A DNA stretch of 64,000 nt from the NCBI GenBank assembly GCA_014281115.1, contig JACONQ010000006.1, positions 2,542,001 through 2,606,000 of the forward strand, written 5' to 3'. The notes under the pieces are model-generated. The model was given only the letters and a program-made list of their open reading frames with translations. It was not told the origin of the DNA and did no database searches. The stretch comes from Laburnicola sp. R22_1. Taxonomy: Eukaryota > Ascomycota > Dothideomycetes > Pleosporales > Didymosphaeriaceae. Position numbers and translations under genes: made by a program. Shown piece by piece: positions 37,928 through 49,249 of this stretch (position 1 is the first letter of the stretch; every line of letters begins with the position of its first letter).

Positions 37928-38146
37928 TATAAGGAAGCAATTAGGCTCAATTATTAAATAGGTTAAATTACTATAATAAGGATACTAGGTGCCGCATACC
38001 ACTTGTACGGCAGCAGCCCTAAGGGCGCGCTAGTACTACCTAATTAGGACTAGTGCGCGGGGCCGGATTACCGTTAGGCCGACCGGGTTAGATTAACGTC
38101 GGGCCGACCGGAGGTCCGATGGGCCGATAGGCGACGATCCCTAACA
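37928..38146 (-). repeat. Gypsy LTR (5' in coding orientation), 219 bp
   Basis: Same length as the other LTR and less RIP-altered (GGGCCGACCGG and CGGATTACCG retained). Ends CCCTAACA followed by target duplication TTTAG. Confidence 0.92.
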
Positions 38147-38560
38147 TTTAGAATTAATATAGGGCGTAGTAGAAGAAATTATAACTAGTACTATAATATA
38201 GTAAATTATAGTATTTTAAAATTAAACGCACGTGTATTTAGAGAGAATTATAATCATTACTAAAATATAGTAAGTTATAGTAATTTAGAATTAATATAGA
38301 GTGTAGTAAAAGAAATTATAACTAGTACTATAATATAGTAAGTTATAGTAATTTAAAATTAAACGCATATGCATTTAAAGGAAATTACAACCATTACTAG
38401 AATATAATAAGTTATAGTAATTTAGAATTAATATAGGGCGTAGTAAAAGAAATTATAACTAGTACTATAATATAGTAAGTTATAATAATTTAGAATTAAA
38501 TATATACGCACTTAGAGGGAATTACAACTACTACTTAGACGTAGTAAGCTATAGTAATTT
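38147..38560 (+). repeat. R1 copy 1 3'-terminal tandem repeats
   Basis: Alternating subunits of about 67 bp, one beginning GAATTAATATAGGGCGTAGT and the other GAATTAAACGCACGTG. Both end AGTAAGTTATAGTAATTTA. Equivalent units end R1 copy 2 (about 45,735-45,930), and one partial unit lies left of the gypsy element at 30,780-30,848. Confidence 0.8.
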
Positions 38561-38961
38561 TAAAATAATATAGAGCGTACTTAAATAAAGCATATCTACA
38601 TAGTTATCTATATATTGCATATAATAAGCACTTTATAGGCATAAAAATATGCACTCTCTAAGCCCTTAATCTAAACTATACTTTAAAGTGTTCTATAAAG
38701 GATATAAAAAGCATATCTAGAACTTAGGTTCTAGTACCTAGAACTCTCTCTCTCTAATATAAGATAAGTATACTACTTTTTTAGTTCTACTCTATAAAAA
38801 TGCTTATATATTATTTAAGTAGTAAGACACTATTTGCTAGAAAGAAGTAATATCATTTGCTAAAGTTTTTATTATAGTATATTTAGCTTTTATTTTTATT
38901 AGAATTAAACTAGCGCCTTTGTCCCACACTAACATATCTAATATTTAGATATTTTTAAAAC

Positions 38962-38992
<31 letters not shown>

Positions 38993-39289
38993 TAGGTGCT
39001 ACTAGTTTAGTTAAAATAAGTATACCACTTTAGTAATACTAACTATAACTCTCTAGCCAAGTAATTTAATATAAATTAAAGCTTAAAATAACTACTATGT
39101 ATTTTATATAAGCATTTAATTATAGTGTGTATAAGCAATCCTAATAATTATAGTACTAGTATACTTTATATATAATAGACTTAGAATTGCAATTACACCT
39201 ACTATTAAGTTTATTTATTTAACTCTACATATTCGCATTGTTATTAGCAGACCCACTTAATAGGAGTTATTAATATAATACGCTTTTTA
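38561..39289. other. AT-rich spacer between the R1 copies
   Basis: About 730 bp with no recognisable coding content. It contains the (AGT)10 microsatellite at 38,962-38,991. Confidence 0.5.
38962..38991 (+). repeat. (AGT)10 microsatellite
   Basis: Ten uninterrupted AGT units, followed by one variant TGTAGG. The uninterrupted run suggests it formed or expanded after the surrounding RIP. Confidence 0.9.
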
Positions 39290-40494
39290 TAAGATGTAAG
39301 ACTCTAATCCGAATAGCGTAATAGTATAGGACCTAGCTAGACTATTTGGCTGCAACGCGACCGCATTCTATAGCATAATTAATATTATTACATAAGATAT
39401 AATAGGTAATAATTATATGAATTTTAACTACGTATAGCTAGACAAACCACTTAATATTATAAGTGTTAAGTAAATAATACTTAAGCACATTTAAGACCTT
39501 CTAGAGTGCAAAGTTGTTAACAACTTAGGTCTTATAAATATAGTTTTTTATATCCTATAAAATATAGCCTTATTTTACTATTAAGCCTAGTATAGTAGAG
39601 TAGAAGGAAATAATATTAATAGTAAACAAAATACACAAGTGTATAGAATATAGGCTATAACTAGTAGTGGGTAGAACACGCGCATACCTATTCTAGAGCG
39701 CTAGTGCCTTATCTAAAATATATCTATGCTAGTTATAGAAGAGTCTTCTATAAAATTTAATAATATTCTAGTTACTATATAAAATAGATATAATAACTAG
39801 CTTCTAGCCCTAGCAATATATATATACTTAAAGTGTCTAATTTAATAACTAAAAGATAATAAGCTAATATTGCAAAAAATAGACTACACTAGTAGGCTTA
39901 CCTATAAAAGTATTATATATACTAAAATAAAAAAAGAAGAAGGAGAGTAACTATAGCCTCTAGTTACAAACTATTTAATAGGGCTAGATAGTAAAAGTGG
40001 CGCTTATAGTGCAGTATTAAGGATGTACCTATTCTATTTAAGTTATAGAGCCTTATTTCTAACTAGGCCTATATACTAAAAGAGCGTAGTATAAGAGTAT
40101 AGCTAGTAATTTTAGTTAATAAGTGTAAGGACCTAGAAGGTATACTTATTATGCCTACTTGTACTATAATATACTACTAAGTATTCTAGAATAAAACTTA
40201 CGTAGTATATAAAACTTATTAGATAAACTACGCTATAAGGTATCTTTAAAGATGTTTTAATATTAGAATAGAGTTAGCAATAAAGATCTTATATAAGATA
40301 AGAATATAAAATTCTATTTATTACTAAGAGTTACACTATAAACTAGAACCCTATACACACCTATATAGAGTAAATATATTACCGCTACTTAGCTAATACT
40401 TACTAATAGTTAAAAGTTTATAATAAATTAGTTAGGTTCGTATTATAAATATATCTAATATTAGAATACTACACACTAAAGAAAAATAACACTA

Positions 40495-41390
40495 GTTATA
40501 GTAACTTACTATACTATTTATAACTAGACTCTTATATTTAGCTAGCATATCCTTATAGTATAGATATCTACTACTTGTCGATTAAGTTATAGTAATTCAC
40601 GATACTATTTAATAGTAAAACCTTATAGGCGTAATATAATCTAAAAGTGCAAAGATAACTATAAAGTAAGCTAAGGGAAGAATATATTATAGTAATTTAC
40701 TATACTATTTAAATACAAAGCTTTTAAAGTATAATATAGGGTTATAGTCTAAAGTAGCTATAAAGTAAGCTAAGGAAAAAATATATTATAGTAATTTACT
40801 ATACTATATAAATATAAAGCTTCTAAAGTGTAATATAAGTTAGTAGTCTAAGATAACTATAAAGTAAATTAAGGGAAGAGTAGATTATAGTAATTTATTA
40901 TACTGTCTAAGAGTGGGGCATCTAAAGCGCAACCTAGGTTAGTAGTCTAAGATAACTACAAAGCAAATTAAGAAAAGGGCAAGTTATAGTAATTTATTAT
41001 ACTATCTAAAAGTAGGGCACCTAAAGTGCAACCTAGGTTTATAGTCTAAGGTAGCTACAAAGTAAATTAAGAAAAGGGCAGGTTATAGTAATTTATTATA
41101 CTATCTAAGAGTAGGGCATCTAAAGTATAATCTAAGTTAGTAGTTTAAGATAACTATAAAGCAAATTAAGGAAAGAGTAGATTATAGTAATTTATTATAC
41201 TATCTAAAAGTAGGCACCTAAAGCGCAACCTAAATTTATAGTCTAAGGTAGCTGCAAAGCAAATTAAGAAAAGGGTAGGTTATAGTAATTTATTATACTA
41301 TTTAAGAGTAAAGTATTTAAAGCGTAATATAGGTTAGTAGTCTAAGGTAACTATAAAGAAAGCTAAGAGAAAGATATATTATAGTAGTTT
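40495..41390 (+). repeat. R1 copy 2 internal tandem array (~100-bp units)
   Basis: About eight units. Most carry a variant of TATAGTAATTTATTATACT, then a CTAAGAGTAGGGCACCTAAAG-like segment and TAGTCTAAGGTAGCTACAAAG. Unit number differs from copy 1, showing array expansion or contraction. Confidence 0.8.
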
Positions 41391-44300
41391 ACTATAGTAA
41401 TGTGTAATAGCTATAGAATAAAGTAACTTATAGTAAAGGCAAATAGTTAATTATGCTAGTCTAATTGCGCTAGTCTTAGGTAAGTTATAGAGCCAAGGCA
41501 CTAGTAGAATTAAGTAACTACTAATAGCTACTAATAATAGTAATCTAGGACTAATCCCTCTACACTATATAATTATATATATAACACTTCATTTATATCT
41601 ATACTACGCGTATAAAGATAACTATAATAGGGACGGCTAAAGATTAGCTAAATATAAAATAGTGCGAGGAGACTACTATAAAGCATTTATAATAGACGCT
41701 AAAGAATATAATTATAAAAGGTTTTTAGCTTATTAGATAAAAGATAGAAGTATAATACAATATAGTAAAATATACAACTAACAAAATTAATAGATACCTA
41801 CTATTATTTAATCTAGTATTATAGACAGAAGTATATAAGACCGCGCGCAATAATATAAGAATAAAGCTATAGACTAATAAACACTTTAAGATAGTCTATA
41901 AACTCTTAAACTCTATACTAAAGAATAAGTAAAAAGCTAGGAAGTAGTATAAACAGGCTAGGCTCAATTTCTAAATAATAGTTCTATAGAAACGAAACAA
42001 AAACACAAAGATATCTAAGGCTAAGGTGGATATAATAGACTAAATGTGGGTTTATTATGAGGCAACATCGCAATAACTTATAAGTTAGATAGCTTTAGTT
42101 ACTTTTTAATAAAATATAGGCATAGCTAATATAACTACGCTGTAAGCACTTTATATTAATAATATCCTATATACTAATATATAGACTATAAACTACTAAT
42201 TTAGGAAGAATAAGATAAATATTTAGGTTACTATCACAAAGAGGGAAGGGTTTTTTAACCTACCTATTATTAAGTATTTAACGCAATTATATACTAATAA
42301 TAAGCAGATATAATAGCGAGGAGAAGACCCTAACTCTAGTTACATATAACATCCTTTAAAATATTTTATAAAAGACTCTAAAACTAATATAAAAGCCACG
42401 AGATATATGTTATATATAGGCACTTAAAGTTATATAACTAATAAAGATTAAGATAATTAGCGTCCTTTAGATAGAAGTGCAACTACTAGTAGCAACTATA
42501 GTAATAAAATAGGATATTATAATAGCGGAACTGCTAGTTACAATAAAGGTCCTCTATTATACTTACTCTATACTATAGCACTAATAAATATACTAAATAC
42601 ATAACTTCTAGCACTTTGCACATTTCTCTATAAATATAGCATAGTTAATATAGATCTCAATCCCAACTTGTTATAAATATAGAAAGGTAAGAATTAAAAG
42701 TTACTAAATAGAACTTAGTATAAATTACAGTAAATTAATAGATAATAGATTCTACCCCTATATTCTACACTAGTAATAACAGCTCAGACAGCAAATTAGA
42801 CAACTAAAGAAAAACACAACAATAATAGAAAAATAAAAAGAGCAATTTCTTAAGCGGTAGCAAGTCAGACAAGTATATAATAATTAGAGGGAGGCGATAA
42901 TAGTAGAATAAGAAAAAGACCAGCTCCTACTAAAGCTATAATTTAAATAGCGACCTATCTTAGTCTAGTTGCACTTTGTCACAAACTAATAGCATAAAGA
43001 AAATCTGCACACTATTGCTATATATTTTGCTAATACTCTTATTACCCTAATATAGTGTAATAGCTATTAATAAGAACAAAGTATAGAGAACTATTAACGT
43101 AGATAGTGCTAATCTATTTAGCAAAGGCGAATTTTAAAATGCTAAGTATAGATAGTAATTATTATAATAATAGCTAGCAAAGACGCAACGTATACTATAG
43201 TAAGTTACTATAACTCTATATAATACTAGAATCTTGCTAATAATTATCTATAGAGCAAATATGGCCATTAATACTAATATTAGCCAGGCATACGCTTGTA
43301 TAATAGAATAGTCATATACTATAATAGCATAGATAGTTATACTTAACTAGGCTACGCTTATAATATTATATAATGTAATTATATTCTCTATAATATAGGC
43401 CCTTATTTTAGGTTCTATAATACTTCCCTACTAGTAAATAGTATTAGCTAAAATAGTTATATAGAGTAAACAATATAGTAGTAATAGTAATAGATCTAGT
43501 TCTAGTGTTAGAAAGTCTTACTCCTATCTAGTAAGGTTAATTATAGGGTCCTAAATTATAAGATAGAGAATAATTATTAATCTTACGTAAAAATACAAAA
43601 TAGGCAAGTTATCTACCTAAAGAAGCAGTAGGTCTATGCCTAAGATAGGACTAATACCTACTACTGCGTCCTTGCTTAGCTACTTTATAGATATATAACT
43701 ACTAAATACTAATAGAATATGACTAGATTATAATAGTTGCAAATACTAGTAGTAACTAGGAGAATATTATCTTAAGCCTACTCTACTAATCGCAGATAGC
43801 AAAATTCCCTAAACTACTATTTAGGCTTACTATTAAACATAAACTAATAACATATATTATAAAGAACTAGCTTAAAGAGCAATATACTCAAGAGCTTAAT
43901 AACTATTATATATATATATATAAAGAAAGTGGTAATAAATCTATAGCACGCTTAATAACTTTTAGCCACTATTATAAATGCAGCTAGTTAACCTAACGCT
44001 ATCTTAGGCGTTAATAGACAAAGAGTTAGCTAGTATTTATAGGACCTTATAGTATAATAACACAGCTAAAGGAAATAAAAACTATTATAAACTATAGTAG
44101 GTATATTATATAGCATATTATACACTGCAAGATTTATAACAACTTATAATAATAATAGTACTAAAATATCTAGTCTAGACACTAAAGCTATTTTAGCTAA
44201 CGTAATAAAGTAGGTAGCAAGTCTAAAGGCTTATTATAAACTACTTCTTATACTATATTACCTAAATATCTTAGCAACTAAGATATATAGAAAAATCTTA

Positions 44301-45734
44301 TAATTCTAAAAGCGTAAGAATATATAAGTCTATACTCTAACATCTTGCCTTTAAGTACAGCCTATAAATAGCAGCTATAGTAAATACTAGTATAAGAGGA
44401 GTAAAACCTTCCCTACAGCTATATAAAAAAATACTATCTACTCTTAATATAGTCTAAGAAGGTGGCACGTAGGCTGTTTATAGAGTAAAAAAGATAAAAA
44501 AGAAGTATACTATACTTAAAGACTATAAGTTTCTTAAATATAGCAGGGTTATAGTAAATATTATATAGACAATATTAATTAAACGTAATAAACACACATA
44601 AAGGCTAAATAAAAAGCCTCTACTAAAAATAGCAAATATTAAACTTATTTAGATGAACATTATTATTAAATATAACTCGATAAGTAGGAATATAATACGA
44701 AACGTTGTTTAGTTAGTAAACAAAGAGAAAGAGCGTCTAGAGTATAAGAAAAGAGTAAAATAATTAATATTAGATATTAAAGTCTTACTATAACCTATAT
44801 ATTGCAGGCATAGCGCTATTACTTGTTAAGTTCTATAATAAGTATAGTATAGATACGCATTCTAACCAACTATAAAGCATTTCTAGCAACCTTAAAGTGT
44901 TGCCCTTATTTTCTAATTTTAATAAGGCTATTAAGGGCAATTTAAAGTAGGCATACATATAATAGTATATTTAGAAGATTAAGGTATTAAGGAAGAGCGC
45001 GCGTTTAGGGCTTTCCTTTAATAAGAAGCTACACTAAAATAAGATTATAATTAAGATAAAGATACTAATAATTATATTACTTAATACTATTATATATATA
45101 TTATAAATTGTAATAAGTTACTATACTAATAGTTGTAGGGTGTATGGAAGCTTCTTAAGAGTCAAGTAGATATTACTAAGAAGTTTTACACTATTATCTA
45201 AATTATTTAGAATAAGATATATATTACACTTATCTATAGTAGGATAGGCTTCCCTAAGCAAAGAATAATTATTAACGTATTTAACAGCGTTAATAGCTTA
45301 TTAAGAGTTATTATATTAACTATAGAACTATATACTAAGGGTATTAACCTTATAGATACAAACTATATTATTATAGAATTACTAGCTTACAAAATTAAGA
45401 AGCTTAAATAGTTTATCTAATAGCTAGTCTAGCTAGAGTAAAAGAAATTAGTTGTAAACACGCGCTTACTTTATAATAAATATAGCTAGGTTAATATAAG
45501 AAGGGCAATAGAGCGTAAGTAGTTATTAGAGAAAGTAGATATAGTAATTATAAAGGACATAATAGGCGAAAAGGGATGCGAATATTCTAATAAAAAAACT
45601 ACTCTAGACTTAGAGTTAGCGTGCTATAAAGCGTTAAGATTATATAAGACTAGAGTAAAGGCTAGTAAATATACGTTAAGATGCAAAATATAGAAAGAAT
45701 AGGTAACTAAAGAAACTTAAACGCATGCGTAGTT

Positions 45735-45930
45735 AGAGTAAATTATAACTATTACTAAGATATAGTAAGTTATAGCAATTTAGAATTAATATAAGGCGTA
45801 GTAAAAGGAGTTATAACTAGTACTATAACGTAGTAAGTTATAGTAATTTAGAATTAAACATATACACATTTAGATAGAATTATAATTATTACTAGAACGT
45901 AGTAAGTTATAGTAATTTAGAGTTAAGTAT
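45735..45930 (+). repeat. R1 copy 2 3'-terminal tandem repeats
   Basis: Three subunits of about 65 bp ending AGTTATAGTAATTTAG or close variants, equivalent to 38,147-38,560. Confidence 0.75.
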
Positions 45931-45934
45931 TATA

Positions 45935-46100
45935 TAATCTAGGTTTATATATACTTTCTTATAATATTATATATCTATATACTTACTTAAGTATATTAAT
46001 ATATACTTATATAGTTAGGTAGGTTTATATATGCCTATGCATATCTATATATACTTATATATTTAGGCAGGTTTATGTATAATTGCGTATGCCTATATAT
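45935..46100 (+). repeat. Degenerate minisatellite, ~48-bp units
   Basis: Successive units beginning AGGTTTATATATGCC or AGGTTTATGTATAA and ending ACTTATATATTTAGG. It runs directly into the perfect 90-bp duplication. Confidence 0.65.
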
Positions 46101-46280
46101 ACTTATATATTTAGATAGGTTTACGTATGTCTATGCATATTTATACACGTTTAAGCAAAATTGCGCTAAGCTAAAATAAAAACAATTCCTACTTATATAT
46201 TTAGATAGGTTTACGTATGTCTATGCATATTTATACACGTTTAAGCAAAATTGCGCTAAGCTAAAATAAAAACAATTCCT
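46101..46280 (+). repeat. Perfect 90-bp tandem duplication
   Basis: 46,101-46,190 and 46,191-46,280 are identical over all 90 bases, from ACTTATATATTTAGATAGG to AAACAATTCCT. Perfect identity amid RIP-scrambled repeats means the duplication is recent, or too short to be a RIP target. Confidence 0.95.
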
Positions 46281-46281
46281 A

Positions 46282-46460
46282 ATATACTCTATATTAGTAA
46301 GTGTAGAGGGTGTATAGGATAATTATATAAAAAAGAAAATAATATAATAAAACTAACTTAGTATTAATTGCTTATCTCTAGAAAGAGTGCAAATAAAAAA
46401 GAGAAGATTCTATAGTATTAAGGCTATAGCGTATAGGCATTATATAATCCTTATATAATA
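46282..46460 (+). repeat. R2 repeat, left half (split by pogo-4 and pogo-5)
   Basis: Matches 63,150-63,340 through CTCTATATTAG, GGTGTATAGGATAATTATA, AACTAACTTAGTATTAATT and CTTATCTCTAGA. The unit resumes as 48,675-48,684 and again from 56,066 (AATATTAAAACCTTAATACC, then ATAGTATATAGAC near 56,124). The intact 195-bp unit is at 63,405-63,599. Confidence 0.85.
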
Positions 46461-48674
46461 ATATATTCTATTAGTAGCCCGGACAGATTAGTCCGCCGGA
46501 TAGTTTTTACTAAGACTACAATACTTCACTATAAATTATAATGTCTTAATAACACAACGCGTTATTATCTAATTAAGAAGGCAGAATTAAGCTTGCCCTT
46601 TACATCTATTAGAATAAGTAAATTTTAAACCTGCGATACACTGCTGTAGCATATAATATCCCAAAGTCTACACTAAGCAATTAAATTAATAGAATTATTG
46701 CCTAAGTAGATATACAATTAGGCATGGCAAAGCTTACCGCGACTAAAGAGCAGACGCTTATATAGTATATCCTCAATCTAGATTTGCAAGGATTTGTACC
46801 CTAGCTAAGTAAGGTAGAAGATATGGCTAACAAACTGCTAGCTGCGCGGCATAGAGACCCTATAGGATAATACTAGACTTGGCGCTTTATAAAGCACGTA
46901 CCTAAGCTTAAAATAGCTTTTAATTAAGCGAAGAACTAATAGAGAATATAATAGGAAGACCTAGAGATTATAAACGCGTGGTTTTAGCTAGTAGAGAATA
47001 TAAAAGCCAAGTATAGAGTGTAGGATAAAGACATTTATAACTTTAATAAGATAGGCTTCTAGATAGGAGTTATTAGCTTAATAAAGATTATAACTAGTTT
47101 AGAAAGACGTTTTTAACCTACGCTTGTTTAGCTAGGCAACCGCAAGTGGGTTATAGTAATTTAGAGTATTTGCGCTACTAGGTATACTATCCTACTCTTT
47201 ATTATTTATAAAGGACGAGTCTATATCTTAGCGTAGTATAAGAAGACTAGTATCTCCCACGATTAGAAGCTCTTAGTCTCTAAGACCGGCTAGACTAATA
47301 GCAAGCTTAGAGTTATATAGTTAAAGCACTTTAACGCGTATACAAGGCCGCGCATAGTAGGGTTATAAAGGTTACTTATTCTAGACAGCTATAAGAGCCA
47401 CTACTCCTAGGATGTTAAGAATTATTGCCTAGAATAGAAGATCCTAACACTCTATATGCCAGCGCACTTATCTCATATCCTCCAGCCGCTTAATATGGTC
47501 TATTTTACGCCACTAAAGCTAAAGTACTCCTAGCGCGTGCGGGACTTAGCGCACTAACGCGTCTTTTATATTAACAAAGAGGGCTTTCTACTAGCCTTTT
47601 ATAACACGTTTTTTAATATGTTTATACTAGAAAACTATAAGAAAGCCTTTAAGGCCTCTAGACTTATTTCTTTAGATATATTAGTAGTAGTAGATTGCCT
47701 TAATATGCGTATTCACACTCCACCTTAGGGTACCCCACTAGATACACTATGGCAAGCCAGGACCCTAAGCAATACCCTTAAGTTTAGATCCTAGTTAAAG
47801 CTCGTACGCGACTCTTTTATTCAGTCTCTACCTAATGCTAAATCGAGCTACTTACAGCTTATAAAAGGTGCTAAACTTATGCTCTACTATAGTGTACTTT
47901 AAGAGACCTGTATTAAGGAACTTAAGAAGCAAATTAAGGTTCTAATAAAGCGAAAAACGCGTAAAAGAAAGCGCATTTAGAAAGGTAGAACGCTAGGCTT
48001 TGCTTAGGGAGCAGATTTAGAAGTAGAAAGCCCTTCTATTAGGGTGAAGTTGTTAAAAAAGGCGCGAGGTAGTGGTGAGGGAGAGGCAGGTCCCTTAACA
48101 CAACGCCGCTGTAGGAGGTGCGGAGAGCCTAGGCACAACTTAAGGACCTATTAGATAGATAAAGAGATAGAGAAGGAGTTAGATATTACCCTTAGCGGCT
48201 TATTTTTAGATAGTATTAATAGTAAATTAGAGTAATTTTATTATAGGTTACTATAAGGCCAAAAATAACGGGTTAACTTTATCTTGCAATAGTACACACT
48301 TAGTAACTAAAAATTAAATAAAGTACTACTTAAGATATAGTATGCTTTAATGCAAATCACAATAAGTATACTATATATTACCTACGTATAGTATGGTAGA
48401 TAATATATTATATATTATAGGGAGTCTTGTTATAAGTTCGTATTACTAAGAAAGACTCCTTAGCTTTGCGCGGCTATAGTAGCCGCGGAAAGAGGCTACA
48501 TAATATAAAAAGTAAATTAAATAGTAACTTAGTATATTATAAGTTATAGTAGATTATTATAAGTTACTATAAAGTAACGTTAGTGGTGTTCTATAATAAG
48601 TTATAAGGGACCTCGAAGTTGCTAAGAAAAACTATTCGGCGGACTAATCTATTCGGACTACTAATAGAATATGT
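46461..48674 (+). mobile_element. pogo-4: Fot1/pogo-type DNA transposon, 2,214 bp
   Basis: TA at 46,459-46,460 and 48,675-48,676. Terminal inverted repeats of about 50 bp, ATATATTCTATTAGTAG (left) and ACATATTCTATTAGTAG (right, reverse complement), share GATTAGTCCGCCG and ATAGTTTTT. Transposase on +. Its TIR start resembles that of pogo-1 (...ATTCTATTAGTA), so the two are sister families. Inserted in an R2 unit. Confidence 0.9.
46541..48235 (+). pseudogene. pogo-4 transposase, dead
   Basis: 565-codon frame from ATG at 46,541 to TAA at 48,233-48,235 with no net frameshift but many TAA/TAG. Readable: EGRIKLAL and VAYNIPKSTL (N-terminal HTH); LTATKEQTLIQYILNLDLQGF (CENP-B-type HTH); YNFNKIGF; LLILDSYKSHYS (second catalytic Asp kept); MPAHLSHILQPLNMVYFTPL; and a C-terminal knuckle RRCRRCGEPRHNLRTY with one Cys lost to Tyr. 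Closest in this window to the pogo-1 protein. Inactive. Confidence 0.88.
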
Positions 48675-48866
48675 TACTATTATAACATACTTTGCACTCG
48701 AGTCGATTATTCTATTAAGTTAATTACTTTGCCAAGACTACACTAAGTTCTATACTATTCACGATAGTACAGAGTTAACACGAACTATTTTCAATAGTCT
48801 AAATAGGCCAATCTATTTAGAATCTACTTCTATAGGCTGCCTACAGGTTGTTTTGTTATGCCTAGG

Positions 48867-49186
48867 TGTCAGATACGTAAGTATCTTTAATAAGATGAGA
48901 TAAAAGTGATGGATTTAATAATGAATTAATTGTCGAGTGATTTTTCTATCGAAGAAGCTTAGCTATCGTACGCAATATCTATCTAGCACTAAGACGCACT
49001 AGTAATAGTGCGGAGTAGTGTAACAGTAGTACGCCAGTCTCCTTTGTATATTTCACAGTAATCTCATAGTAAAATTACTATAAGTTACACTAACTATTGT
49101 CATAAGAAGACTATATAATCGAACGCACATAACTACTGGATTTTACAGTGAAATTACAGTGCTTTCTAGTGACCTAATATCTAACA
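48867..49186 (-). repeat. Copia LTR (3' in coding orientation), 320 bp
   Basis: Begins TGTCAGATACGTAAG and ends ATATCTAACA. Differs from its partner mainly at C/T and G/A positions. Contains CACAGTAA/TTACTGTG-type inverted motifs in its right half. Confidence 0.94.
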
Positions 49187-49249
49187 CACCCCCTTAGCTT
49201 GGATCCTTAGAGGGCTAAGCTAAACTATCTCTTGCGCAGTTGTACTATT

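Larger units (their letters stand above)
30849..38146 (-). mobile_element. Ty3/gypsy LTR retrotransposon, 7,298 bp
   Basis: Bounded by direct LTRs of exactly 219 bp (30,849-31,067 and 37,928-38,146). It has a 5-bp target duplication TTTAG (30,844-30,848 and 38,147-38,151). LTR ends are TATAAGG (RIP-altered TG) and CTAACA. Coding is on -, so the 37.9-38.1 kb LTR is the 5' one. It is inserted in the 3' tandem repeats of R1 copy 1, whose sequence resumes exactly after the duplication. Confidence 0.92.
22425..38560 (+). mobile_element. R1 family, copy 1 (unclassified, interrupted twice)
   Basis: Collinear with copy 2 (39,290-45,930). Without the two insertions it is 22,425-22,930 plus 24,795-30,848 plus 38,147-38,560, about 7.0 kb. 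Copies share a 5' segment (GACCTAGCTAGACTATTT near 22,470 and 39,330), an array of about 100-bp units (25,500-26,115), long protein-like + strand frames riddled with TAA/TAG (26.3-28.0, 28.3-29.1, 29.3-30.7 kb), and 3' tandem repeats with AGTAAGTTATAGTAATTTA. I could not find RT, integrase, DDE, RNase H or tyrosine-recombinase motifs, LTRs or TIRs, so the class is unknown. Ends are approximate. Confidence 0.65.
39290..45930 (+). mobile_element. R1 family, copy 2 (unclassified, uninterrupted)
   Basis: Collinear with copy 1 and free of nested insertions, about 6.6 kb. It has the shared 5' segment, a longer array of ~100-bp units (40,495-41,390), + strand protein-like frames broken by TAA/TAG (41.6-42.5, 43.2-44.3, 44.3-45.6 kb), and terminal tandem repeats. 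Shared protein-like landmarks between the copies include ...KWR..., LKERSIR/LKERGIN and QHSQYRLQ-like segments. Both copies are dead. No known transposon domain recognised. Confidence 0.68.

Noticed and set aside
8258..41390. Regular arrays resembling CRISPR
   Set aside because: Units are whole tandem repeats of about 100 bp without unique spacers, in a eukaryotic transposon context.
22425..45930. R1 as a Starship-type element with a DUF3435 captain
   Set aside because: I could not find the tyrosine-recombinase catalytic residues or cargo genes, and each copy is only about 7 kb.
22425..45930. R1 as a LINE (Tad-like) retrotransposon
   Set aside because: No RT box, endonuclease motif, poly-A or simple 3' tail was visible on either strand.
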